A stretch of 64,000 nucleotides of DNA from Ramazzottius varieornatus. Lineage: Eukaryota; Tardigrada; Eutardigrada; Parachela; Ramazzottiidae. This document shows, piece after piece, positions 47,721 to 59,558 of the stretch. The stretch is from NCBI GenBank assembly GCA_001949185.1, contig BDGG01000016.1, forward strand, positions 372,001 through 436,000, read 5' to 3'. Each line of letters starts with the position of its first letter. Position 1 is the first letter of the stretch. Below the pieces are notes generated by a model. The model saw only the letters and a list, made by a program, of their open reading frames with translations. It was not told the DNA's origin and ran no database searches. A program made the position numbers and the translations under genes.

Positions 47721-49849
47721 TCATGCGGGCCACCAAATGTGAGCTCGGTCGGCACTGGAGATGGCTATGGAGCAATCGCTGCCAAACGCCAATGTCCTTA
47801 GATCTGAAGAAGGAAAAAACGAAGTCAGTGTTCAGAACACTGAAAACAGTCTCCTAAAAGGAATCACGAAGATTTGTAAATATCACATACCAAGCTCAGA
47901 TTCGTTCTTCCACTCCCAAAGCACTTTTGGGTCTTTGGTAGGTTCCATCATCTTGGCGGACCCGTCTGCCGAACACGCTAATACATGCGATTCGTCACAG
48001 TGCAGTCCCACAACTCGGCATTGGGTGAAGCCAAAGACTTCCGAGAAATCCGAGACGATCTCGAAGGACTGCGTGTCGTACAGGAAGACACTACCACTGT
48101 TGGTTCCCACCCAGCAGTTCCGTCCGTCGGCGGAAATGCGGTAGCCTTGCTCGCCATCGGGAAACTGCAACGACGATCGCCTTTCATCACACATTCGATC
48201 AAACAAAGTATCGGAGACAAATATTCATGGAGATCTCGGAACGTCAACAAATCATTTACCCAGACTACTAGTCTGCTCTGCCAAGTGGCGCAGGTTTTTA
48301 TTATTATATCATTAACTTATTATTATTAACTAAAGGCGTACGTCACTTTCGAAAAACGATCCAAGGTGAATTCATTTGCCGATGTCCTAGTACGAATATG
48401 TTTACAAACGTGTTTCTTATTGGTAGATTACCGGACTCGTACCTCTTTGGAGAAGACAAAGCGTTGCATGCGGGTGTCCATGACGCGGATGGAATCGCTT
48501 GTTATGATGATGGCTTCATGGCCGACCAACGCAATGTCCCACACCAGCGAAAAACTGTCAGCTTGTGACAGAAATTTGTACATGACCGGGAAAGTCGAAA
48601 CTCTGGCATCGAACAGCTCAACCTATATAAAACATATGTATACTGGTAGAGCCACCAAAACATAACGGGAAATACTCTAAAGGAATCTGATACAGCTACA
48701 GTGGGAGTAGTCGCTTACCGAATTGTGCATGCCAGCCACAACAGTATTGGGGCCATCGCGATCATGACACAATACTCCTCTACCGGTCCTGAAATACAAA
48801 CGGATACATCAATGACGTTTATACTGTGACGGCGGTCCTTCCGGACACCAGTTTGCAAACGGATTCTCGATTAGATAGTCTACCCTAATGAGGTAATTGG
48901 CAGGGTTTGCGCTCCTTGCACATCGTACAACCGGATAGACCGATCCATCGAACCACTGCTCAGCGAGTTCTTCCATACGCAGAGTGAGGTTACCCAGTCC
49001 TGTAAGAAAGACGCGCGAATGTAGTTAGGCAGTAGGAACTACATCGAACCGTAAGTACTGGAGCATATAAATACGGCATCCTATGGACAAACATAACGGC
49101 ATTGAAAAGGCCCCGAAAAAGCACCTACCCCGTGACGATGAGCCACTGTTCCGACATCTCCGAGTCCCAGCTCCGGACTGTAGCTATCGTCCTTGATATC
49201 CCTGAGATTCCACAGAGTTACTCGATGGTCGTTTCCGCCGGTGACCAATACGTTCCCTGAATTGTCCAAAGGTTCAATGGATATACGATAACTGAACACA
49301 TAAGTCATCATAACCAGAAAGCACCAATCACTTTGGACAGACCGAACATCGAGTACATGTATACATCCTTACCGTTATCCATGAATGTCAGCGCGTTGCA
49401 CCTGTGTCCACGTTCGGCCACCGGAAACCATTTGGACTGCATATGGACAGCCTCTTCACGGAATGCGTGTCGAAAACGTTCGTTCTTGACGCACCTTATC
49501 TGTAGAGTCTGAAGTGTAGTCCGCTCGTCATCTGCGGAAGCATAAGAAGCTACACACACCTGCGGTCGTAATTTGTAGTGGAGCGAGACCCCTTACCATC
49601 TATCAACGGAAACAGGTCTTTGGGGTAGTAGGAAGAAGCGCGAAGATGCCAGAAGGAACCATCACTGAGCAGTTCGTTGAGGTAGCGGTTCACCTGGCTT
49701 AAGGTGAGCAGATCTTCCGCCGGGATATATGTCGTAATGCGAAGGAGGATGTCGAAAGGTAGGTCGGAGGAGCCAAGCGGGAAGTGCTCCATGGAATAGT
49801 CTTCGGGATGCATAGATGCTTCCACCGAGTCCACAGGAGCGTCTTCCAT
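47721..49849 (-). CDS. F-box and WD40-repeat protein
   Basis: Likely substrate receptor of an SCF ubiquitin ligase: the F-box binds SKP1 and the WD40 propeller binds the target. Exons in transcript order: 49849-49597, 49531-49373, 49256-49129, 48999-48884, 48788-48719, 48622-48443, 48164-47891, 47803-47721 (420 residues). The F-box lies at residues about 29-70 (LPFDILLRITTYIPAEDLLT then VNRYLNELLSDGSFW). WD40 blades follow: NVLVTGGNDHRVTLWNLRD, SLSSGSMDRSIRLYDV, TVVAGMHNSVELFDARV, IITSDSIRVMDTR, GTNSGSVFLYDT, VLACSADGSAKM and a last blade ending ISSADRAHIWWPA before TGA. It is similar in layout to FBXW9, but I would not name the orthologue. A palindromic repeat sits in intron 6. Confidence 0.88.
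48272..48388. repeat. Palindromic element, copy 25
   Basis: In F-box/WD intron 6. Core CAAGTGGCGCAG and GCGTACGTCACTTT. The loop is replaced by TATTA-type low-complexity sequence; right arm AATTCATTTGCCGATGTCC. Confidence 0.75.
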
Positions 49850-50743
49850 GGGGAGGGCGTGACGCGTTATTCAGAAAGGTTTCCAATGGTGCAAATAAGC
49901 CGGACCCGGTACCCCGATCCCTTGGAGAACAAGAACATGGAGAACAAGATAGTGAACCGGCTGGGGGGAGAAGTCCAAGCTCATCCGCCAGAGCAATCGG
50001 AAGTGGGAAGATCGCTTTCGCGCGTGGAAACAACGCTATCGGAAATATGGACACTACGGCCAACCATATCGAATACGATGACGTCAGAAGCCAGCGTTTT
50101 GGCAAAACCGGACTAGTTGGAAGTAGAACGACCGACCCTTCGACTTGCGCCACATGACAAAATTCGATGTTAGTGGCCGTTGCGCCAAATGAGATGAATG
50201 GGAAAAGCTGAACCAACGGCTGAGTTGTAAGCAATATGGTGGTCTAGTTTTCATGCCGGAATTTCATACTAAATTTTCTCCCAATATTCTAGGCGCTGTA
50301 AATATTCACTCACTGTAGTGCTGCCGAACCGCGCGTTGCCGGCACCAGAAACGCACGATCAAGCTCTTGATTATGTACGTCAAAGGTGACAGTAGGCTGG
50401 GACCAGGTCTTAGTCAACTGCACCCAGGGTATTCGTGACGTCATTCAAAGACGTGCGGAAGAAAAAGGCGAGCACAGCAAGACTGATCCTGAATACTTCT
50501 GTATCCAAGTCAGCGCCTTGTCGTGTGAGACAGTCTGTATCATGACAATACGGATTTTATGGTAACCTGGTCTCAGATAGACGCGCGGTTCAGCAGCACT
50601 ACAGTGTATTCACTTGGTTTCGTTATCCAGGAAAACAGGTGTAATTTGATCGAACAACGTCAACCACCTTATACTGGACTGGAAAGCGTAGGAGGAATAT
50701 CCTGGAGTGGCGGGCATTTGTGAAGGATTGGTAGTCGGCGAAG
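49850..50743. promoter_or_regulatory. Divergent promoter region F-box/WD and THOC2
   Basis: This interval of 0.9 kb separates divergent start codons. No coding exon with a known domain is seen. A weak GCGCCA-containing pair near 50148-50195 may be a worn palindromic repeat, but it is too diverged to call. Confidence 0.4.
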
Positions 50744-53700
50744 ATGGACGATTTGTTGGAGACAGTTCCAGTTGAGCTGTCCGCATCGATACCTGAGCCT
50801 GTGATAGTGCCAGCCAGGAATAACATTCAGGTTGTCTTTACAACGAGTTCAACATCAGAGGAAGTTGGGCACGAGGATGAGACGGCACTGTTTGACGGCT
50901 TGTTACGGAGCGAAAATGATGGCTCGACCGAACCTGCTGTCGACAACGGTAAGAACTGTTGATGACTTACGTTTTAGCGATTTCAATGTTTGATTACGAA
51001 CTTTTCTGTACTTATAGTCAAGGCATGTGCAGAGCTCTATAGCTGTCTCGTTCGGGGAGTAGTCAGCGGAGAAATACCTCGAGATGTTGCCTTGCAGAAA
51101 GTCAGGGATTACCTGGTAAATACATGTTGTTTCCAAGATGTTTGTATGAAAGTATCGATCCAACGCATTTCATTCCGGTTCCTTTCGTAGCAACTCTACC
51201 CAAACCTCTCTGCTTTCCTCGTCGATGAGATCCAGATCGCTGAATATGCCACTGAGGTTTCGAACAAACAAGCAACTCAGAGACTATCCGACTTCGTCGC
51301 ACAGATTGTCGTAAGTTTAAAGTTTCCAACAACCCTTCAAGAACCATTCTTGTGACGTCATGGGTTACTATGTTGTAAGCGCTGCTGGATCAGCTTTTGT
51401 GCATATGGCATATGACGTCATAAGCGTAGTTTTGTTTAGCTGGGTTTATGCCGCTGGCTAAGGTTACGGATTTTTACTATATTTGTTTCACGGTTGCAGA
51501 CGCAGAACGTCGTTCCTTTGGCTGATGTTCGCGAAAGACTGGAGCAAGACATGTTAGCCACGGTCGGTCTATGTGAAAAAGGAGGCACATGGGATACCAG
51601 ATATGTCCGGACGAAAACTAAGTGGTTGTAAGTACTGGCTCGAAGTCGCTGGACCGCATCGTCTGTCAAAGGTTTCTTGTGATAATTCACAGTTTTGTTT
51701 TTCTTACAGTTTCAAGCTCCAGAAATTTAACCTCTACCGAGAAGAAGCCGAAGGTTTCACAGAGCTAATCAACGTCCTGGACCAAGCCGAAGTCGTTTCT
51801 CCCAGTCTTGTCACTGAAAAGATACTCGAACTAGCGGGTAAATCGCGATCTAAAATTTCTTCTGATCAAAGCTAGAAGTGGATTGCTTCCTCAGAAATTT
51901 TCATTGAAATCCACCAAAACAGTTACAGAGAGAATTTTCTGATGCTTTTTCCCTATCGAAATCTTTGAAATTTCTGATTATCTCATGGCGAGTTTGTTCT
52001 ACCAGGTGTTTATGATTTGGACGTCTACCGCATAATGGATACCATCCTGACAGCTGCCTGTCTTCAGCCCGAAGCCATGAGCCAGGTTCTTCTCAGTTTC
52101 CGCGAAGCCATCGAGTTCGAGACAACGACGCTGATTTCGCTGATGGGAGTGAAGCTGAAGCTCTACGGACAAGTACGCCCTCAACCTTCCTTCCTTCTCT
52201 ATAAACCATCTCATAGACATGTCCTGCTGGAGTCATCTCCGCGCGGAATGTGGCAGACTGGCTGACTGACGGAAGATACGCTCAGTTGATTGTTCTCCTC
52301 TTCCCCCTTGTAGAAAAGCGGCAAAGATTTCTTCAAAGTGCGCGGCCTGTGTGAAGTCGCCTGTCGGATGGTCCAAAGTGGCATCACTTCCTGGAGCGAC
52401 ATTGTCCCTCATGTGAATATCACCTCCTCACGCTTTCTCGCAGTCTTCACACTCCATGCAACACCCTTTCTCTTTCCACAAAGGTTCCGCTGACCAAAGA
52501 AGAGGCTGAAATCCAATGGAAGGAAATGTTCGAGAGAGCCACAGCCGAAGACCAGATTCTCCACACAAACAAACGTTCCGTCAAAGAACAATTCAATAAC
52601 ATGGACAAGATTGGCTTCGATGCCCTGATCGACTTCTTCGAGGTACAGTTCCCATCGTTTCCCGTAACCTTCTGGATGGACGAAAGAGGGAAGTGGCAGT
52701 GTGACGTGTGTCTTCGCTTCTGCAGGAGAACAAGAATCCCAGGATCGAGTTGGTGACGACCATGTTCCGCTTCGGCATGTACCACGACGCCATGCGTCTC
52801 ATTAGCGAGATGCCCGTCCACTATGCATCGACATTCGAACCACTGGCTTTGGAAATGGCCAAAGTTGTCCATCATGTCATCGATCCTCTGTACCGCAGGT
52901 AAGACTAAATTGGGCATGAATCGTAACAAAATAAAGAATATTCGGGACCTCGTCACGATCATTTTTCCAAGCGGCGCACGCCTGTTTCCAGTGACACTGA
53001 AAAATGCGTAACTTGAGAAAGCACCGTGGTTGAGTTTGCTTGCTGAGCTGAGTGATTTCCCATTCAATGACATGTTTCTTCCTTGCAGTATTGGCCTGGA
53101 TTCGCAGTTCATCCCGACCGAAGGGTCCAACTTCCCAGCCGTTATCAACGACCAGATTCCGCAGCAGATCACGAGTTTCGACGGGCTATGCGGCGACGTG
53201 GACGCTTGGTTAATGCTGCTAGGCAGTAACATCGCTTACGATCGGACCTTGATGACGAAGTGGCTACGCATAGCCCATGCCTTCGTCAAAGACACCGAGG
53301 TATGTACTCATGGTCCAATCCACTCTTCTTTCGATAACTGGATCTTCTTTGAGTGGCTAAACTCAATACTGTGAAGGCCAAGTATTTTTCTGGAGCAAAT
53401 TTTCCTCCCTAAAATTATTTGACGAAGGCATTTCCGGGAAATGAAAATTCAGATTATTGTAGTTCATCTTAGTCAAACTTTGATGTGTGTCTTACAGAGC
53501 GCGCTGGCTGGTCCTGATATGGCAGACATGGATCCTGAACGTGAAAAGGTGTACCGTGAAATCCTCCACATCGTCGAGCACTGCATCCTACCGGCACTGA
53601 CGCGCGGCGTCGGCTCATCTGCCCTGTCCGAACAAGTCTTCGTGCTGCTGAAGGCCATGCCTTACAACCTGCGGTTCGTCGTCCTGCGTCCACAGGAATT

Positions 53701-56700
53701 TCGGAGAAAGATTGAAGAGAAATCTGATGGGTTGCTTTGTTTGCAGGTTCGCGCTGTATCATAAAGTCAAGCTAGACTTCTACCCGCATGGCCATCCTAT
53801 GGGCATAATGGCCAAAGCGATCTCGCTGACCAATGTTAAATGGTTTCAAAGGTTCGTTCTACCTCTCAGTCTATTCTGTCCGTTCAAAAGAACAATTTTC
53901 TGGAATTTTGTCTCTCAAAATGTTGATTGTTCTGTTCATGATATTGCGTTTTAATAATTTTCTTATAGGCGAATCAACAAAGATAACCTGAAGCTGTGTG
54001 GAAGGTTGCTGTCCAAAGACATGTACAATAACGCTCTCATCATCTGTACATATGTAAGCCTACCGATGGATCGTATTTTCCATCCTAGAGAACTATTGTT
54101 TATGGTTCCGAGTTACTTTGCAGTTATCGGAGCGTATTGGGTCCATGGATAACTTTGGCCTTCTCGTTACGGATGCTATGAAGTCGATGGCTTCGGCGTT
54201 TTCTGCAGACGTCATGCTCTGTATGCAGAACGGGATCACTTATCGATATCAGTCATAGGTATTCCTGATGATACTGATGTATTGATCTCTCTAGATTCTA
54301 TGCTGGAGTACATGACTATGCCGGTCAATAATAACCACAAGCACGACGCCATGACCATCATGCCGTGGTACCGATGTAAGTTCCGCTCTTATGTTTTTAT
54401 ATCATAATCATTCTTGCTTTTTCGCTGATGATGGTACCATCAGATTGGGGTTTGATACTGTTCTATTGGTAGACGCTGCTGCCTTCATTTCCATATTTGC
54501 CAAAAAGCTCCCGGTGGAACTTGAAGCCATCATCGAATACGTCGTCGGCATGCTTAAAGCCGGCCAGACGTGAGTTACAGTATACAGTTAGTTGGATCAA
54601 GTATTTTAGACTAGTCAGAGTCTATCTACCATATCAACTCGCGCATATTCTGAATATTTTTCGTTCTCCGCGTCTGGTTGACGAATTGGTATGCTCCAGG
54701 GTGGACTTGCTGCTGTTGAAAGAGATGGTGCACAAGCTGTCAGGTATTGAGGTTTCCGAAGGTGTTACAGATGAGCAGTTGGAAGCCTTGGCCGGCGGTG
54801 AAGTTCTGAAGGCGGAAGGTGCCTACTTCAGTCCCATGCGCAACACCAAGCGTTCCAGTGTTCGACTGAAAGACGCCTTGCTCAAGTCCGGACAAGCTCT
54901 GCCTCTGTGTCTGCTGATCTCGCACAATGAAGCCGAGATTCTGTATCGGGAAAACCAGGGGAAGAACCTGAAACTTGTTGGTCTCCTCTACGACATGGTA
55001 AGTAGCCTTTGTAGAAATGACAACATCGAAGAAAATTGGAAGATCGACAGACAACTCGGTAGGATTATTTGTCGAAGTGGCGCACGTTCACAGTCTAATT
55101 GACTGAAAGCATGCGCCACTTGAAAAATCGATCTTGCCCAGTTTGTTTGCCTGGATCCTAAAGTAGTTTTTATTGTTAATTCTTACAGAATTTTCTTTGC
55201 AGTGTCATGATACCTTAGTACAGTACGGAACCTTTCTGGCCACGAACCTGACCAAGAAGGAATACGCCGACAACTTTCCGTCCTTGGCAGTACTCATTCA
55301 CACCTACAAGATGCCTTTCGAATGCTCCATTTTTCTCCTGCGTTCCGTCTACTGGAATGAAATATCGGTACGGACATATCCCGTAACCTGACAGTGGTTC
55401 CACAATGAATTTCATGTTTTCCTTTACAGTCGAAAATAGAAGATTTCAAAGCTCAGCAGAATATTCCTGCCGGTCCGCTGAACGACGAGCATTTCAAGGT
55501 AGTCCAGGAGACCTTCAGTCGGATCTTCGACAGTGTCATCACATCAGTCGTCGACTTGATTACACCGGTTATGACTCAAGCGCCCATGGAAGACATCAGG
55601 TAAGGACTGGCTGAATTCACCTGTTGCTGTCACCGAAAGTTTTGCATTGTTGTTTGTAAATCGTAGTTTACGATTCTATGTATTATACTGGTTCCTCTCG
55701 CTGTACGACTTGTACGTGCCGAAGGATGTCTACGGACAAGAAATCGAGAAGCTGCAGGAAATTGTCGATCAACCTGACATTCATGGCGACGATCACATCC
55801 AGGTATTGTAACAGTTTCCCGGATCACGTGGCGAACTCTGTCTGCTGTATTAATGGTTTGATGCGCGAAGTGATCGGAGTTGTCAGAGTTGTCTGTCTGG
55901 CCGATAAGTTAAAGTCTGTGTTCAACGTGCGTTTACAGACCGTGTACAAGAAAAAGAAGGAGAAGGAGCGAGCGCAGATCATCATTACCCGACTACGGGA
56001 AGAGATGAGTATACAGCAGCAGCATGTCCAGATGCTGCATAATCACTTGTCGGATGAAAAGGACCGCTGGTTCCAGGGATCAACACGTAAGCGCGTTATT
56101 ACTTTCAGCGTTCTGCAATAGCGAACCGCGCCATATTCATTTTTTTGGTAGGCCCGAGCAAGAACGACGTGGTGTCGCAGTTCCTGCAGATGTGCGTCCT
56201 ACCTCGCTGCACTTTCTCTACCATTGATGCACTGTACAGCGCCCATTTCATCTCGACGCTTCACGGCTTGAGAACCCTCAATTTTTCCACTCTTCTCTGC
56301 TACGATCGAGTAAGGCTAGTTCACTGAATCGTTGAGCGAAGGTGCAAAGAAATACTCTTTCAAATTTTGGAGTAAAATGTTTTCGAAAGAAATGCTAACG
56401 TAGAATTTCTTCGAACAGAACGACACAATATACTGTCGGCAGTTCTTTTCTAGTTCGAGCGCTTGTCTGACACTTTGTTTTGTAATTTTTTAGATGTTGT
56501 GTGATATCACTTCGGCTCTGACATCGTGTTCGGAGAACGAAGCTAGTCGTTATGGTCGCCTTCTTCACACCATCTTGAAGACCATCATGAAATGGCACGG
56601 CAGTAAAGCTATCTTCGATGCCGTAAGTTCTAAAGTACAACCGGAAACTGGGTGCTGTCTGTGGTCTTTACAGGAATCTTTGGTCTTTACAGGAATGCGA

Positions 56701-59558
56701 GAACCATCCAGGTTTCAACACCAAGTTCAAGACGCCGGCCGTCCAGACAGCGGGTGTCAACCCCAACCACATGGACTACGAGAACTTCCGCCATGTCTGC
56801 CACAAGTGGCACTATAAACTGACCAAGTCCATGTGCGCCTGTCTCGAGTCGGAGAGCTACGTCCGTATCCGCAATGGCCTGATCGTCCTGGACAAGGTAC
56901 GTATCCTACCATCTCACCTTTTCCACAAGCTGGAGCTCGGCAAACAAACTCGACGACATTATCTTCCATGGGGCGCACAGTTTCAGTGTTTAGCTGAAAG
57001 TGTGCGCCACTTTGGAAAACTGATCGTGTCAAGTTTGATTGTTTTCGCAAGTGGCGCACACTCACAGTGTTCTTGGCTAAAGGCGTGCACCGCTTGGAAA
57101 GATGATCCTGTTGAGCTTGTTAGCCGCGCTTTTATTTGAGTAAAATGAGGGAAATGAGTGAAATGATGGGCCTGATGGAGATAAACTGTCCTGTTACAGA
57201 TTCTGCCATACTACCCCATCGTCACCAACTTCTTTAGAGCCATTGAGATGCGAGTGCAGACTTTGATGATCGGCGAGAAGGAGAAACGCCCCGACTTGTA
57301 CTCCTTAGCCTTCGGGTAAGATTTCCGTTTAGTGAGAGCTTTCTTTGGATAGTTTTGAGAAAGTTTGTAAATCGTCATTAGACAGTTTCTGATAACTTCA
57401 GAAATTATTCAGATTTTGATGGAACGTCACGCTGTGAAATTTGCACTAGTTATGTTTACATTGCAGTTACATGGGTCGATTAAGAGCGCAGAAGGCGCTG
57501 CAGATTCTCGAGTCTGTATTCCACAGCAAGGACGCCAAGGTAGGAAACAACCTTGTTCTGGCGTTGATTTTTATGAAATCTTGCTCGATGGTTCAGCTCT
57601 TGACCATCATGTCTGGTCTTGTAGGCAAATGTGAAGGACGAGAACGGTGTGAATGGTGAGGATAAGGTTGACGGAACGGCGAGTCCGACGAAAGACTCGA
57701 AGACGGAAGTTCTTTCCCCGATGAAGGCAGAAGTTAAGACGGAAGCAGCAGCATCAAGTTCAGACCTTACAAAGCTCGTGAACAACCCAGATGTCACGGA
57801 GAACAGGGACTCGAAGAAGAGATTGGCACCCATAGTTCCCGCTGACAATTTCAAGAAGGTCCGATCGACATATTGCCAATTTTTTTAAAATATAGTACGG
57901 TAGAATATCGTAGCTTCCTTTTTCAGGACGCCAATTCGGCCAAACCTGAAAGGGCTACGCCCGTCGAGAATGGCCCTATGAAACCGGAAGTAGCTGTCGA
58001 AGATAGTACAAGGAGCAAGCCCACGAAGAACGGAAGCGAGTCGACATCTTTCAAGTTGCCCAACGGCGAAGCGACCTCCGCAGTCTCTCTGGCAAAGAAA
58101 CGCGAACGTATCAGTCCGCCGCGCAGTGCCGGAAAGGACACTAAAGCCAAGACGAAGAAAGAAGAGAACGGAAATGTGATTACAAAGTCCGAGTTCTCTT
58201 CGAACAGTGATCGAAAGGCCACGTCGTTCGAACAAGGAAGCAAGGCAGAAGCTGGTCGAACCGTTAATGGCAGCCATACTCCGGTGGAGGAGCCTCGTGA
58301 GAAGCCAGAAGCGGATGCGAACCGCACAAAACGGCAGCGTGTGTCGTCCACCGTCTCCATCGTACCTTCCTCCCCCAAAAGCAGTGCCGATAAAGGTACG
58401 GTCAATCATTGAAATCTAAGGAAACTAGAACTCGGTAAATAAGATTTTTCTGAGACAATAAAGGGATTTATTGGGACGCTCGGCAAACAACCTCGACATG
58501 ATCGTTTTTTCAAGTGGCGCAAACTATCAGTTAATAAAACCGTTAACGTGCGCCACTTGAGAGAATCCGGCAAGTTTATTGGTCGAGCTCCCATGTGAAG
58601 GTCATGAAATGCAAGACGAATTTCCATAAAAATCAGAAAATGAAGTAGCAGGTCTTCAATTTGAGTTTCGGTGATTACAGCTGACAAGGAGGACCGGAAG
58701 CCCATCAAAGTAGAAAGTAAGCATGAAGACCCACGACGCAGTGACGTCTCGACCCTGTTCGAACCCGATCCAACTTCGAAAGAGGCGGCCGTTAAGAGAG
58801 AACGTCGAGGTTCAACCAGGTTTCAAGACGCACCGACCAAGCCTGCCGACGAAGAACGAACCTCGTCATCGTCCGTCCCCTCCACCGTCCTCGTCGTCGA
58901 CAGGAAGAACCAGAACGTTCCCGCTACCCGTAAAGTCCAGTCGGAAGTCGAAGCCAACGGATCACTGCACACCCGAGACCGCGACAACCGAAGGAAAGAA
59001 ACAGGTAGCAGCACCAGCGTGAACAGTAAGGAAAAGGTTAGCAGCAGTAATAAAGAAACGACTAAGGTGGCGTCGAAAGTCGTGGCTGTTAGTGATAAAA
59101 AGAGCTCGCCTTCGGTGACCAGCAGACGCTCACCCCGATCAGAACGCGCAAAAGAGAAAAATGTCAGAGAAAATAGCAAAGCCGAAAGAAGTGAAAAGAA
59201 TTACGAGATCGTTGAGTTCGTTGATGCTGAAAAGTCCGGTAGGAGCTCCGAAAATGACGCTGCAAAGCATGGAAGAAGTGTGGAGAGGAAGGAGTGGTCG
59301 AAGTCGGGAAAGACCGAGCCGGTGTCTTCGTCAAGAAAGACCACGATGACTGCGCCGACTTCGGCGGGCGAACGAAGTGATAGTAAGAAGGACCATCGAA
59401 GTCGACCGTCGTCGGCCAAGAATTCACCCAGCGCGACGAGGGAGTCGTCGAGAGAGAGGAGTGATCGAAGGAGCAGTCCCGAGAGGGCGCCGAAGAGAAG
59501 AAGGGAGGTGGATTCGATAGAGCGAGGGCGACCCCACCGAAAATCTTCGGCTTACTAA
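50744..59558 (+). CDS. THOC2: THO complex subunit 2
   Basis: THOC2 is the large scaffold of the nuclear THO/TREX complex, which couples transcription and splicing to mRNA export. Exons: 50744-50948, 51018-51115, 51191-51310, 51500-51627, 51710-51837, 52006-52172, 52314-52412, 52484-52642, 52726-52898, 53089-53299, 53498-53673, 53747-53851, 53969-54053, 54124-54220, 54295-54375, 54473-54569, 54700-54997, 55203-55367, 55430-55599, 55667-55802, 55939-56086, 56152-56309, 56494-56622, 56693-56896, 57200-57315, 57467-57539, 57625-57858, 57927-58395, 58681-59558. All join in phase (1768 residues). Landmarks: KLQKFNLYREEAEG, the Tho2 middle (LEALAGGEVLKAEGAYFSP, RLKDALL), CHDTLVQYGTFLATNL, FSTLLCYDR, SENEASRYGR and FRHVCHKWHYKLTKSM. 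The last 600 residues are a disordered Lys/Glu/Ser/Arg tail ending in RS-like runs, as in animal orthologues. Five palindromic repeats sit in introns. Confidence 0.96.
52945..53050. repeat. Palindromic element, copy 26
   Basis: In a THOC2 intron. Core CAAGCGGCGCACG and AATGCGTAACTTG, partly decayed; right arm GTTGAGTTTGCTTGCTGAGCT. Confidence 0.7.
55048..55155. repeat. Palindromic element, copy 27
   Basis: In a THOC2 intron. Core GAAGTGGCGCACG and CATGCGCCACTTG; right arm CAGTTTGTTTGCC. Confidence 0.82.
56932..57045. repeat. Palindromic element, copy 28
   Basis: In a THOC2 intron. Left end GGAGCTCGGCAAACAAACTC; core ATGGGGCGCACA and TGTGCGCCACTTT. Followed directly by copy 29. Confidence 0.85.
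57046..57128. repeat. Palindromic element, copy 29
   Basis: Abuts copy 28. Core CAAGTGGCGCACA and GCGTGCACCGCTTG; right arm GTTGAGCTTGTTAGC. Confidence 0.78.
58473..58592. repeat. Palindromic element, copy 30
   Basis: In the last THOC2 intron. Left end GGGACGCTCGGCAAACAACC, right end GGTCGAGCTCCC; core CAAGTGGCGCA and GTGCGCCACTTG. Confidence 0.87.

Noticed and set aside
50148-50195. Possible worn palindromic element (GCGCCACATG ... TTGCGCCAAAT)
   Set aside because: Both cores lie in the same orientation instead of inverted and the outer arms are not recognisable, so I did not count it.
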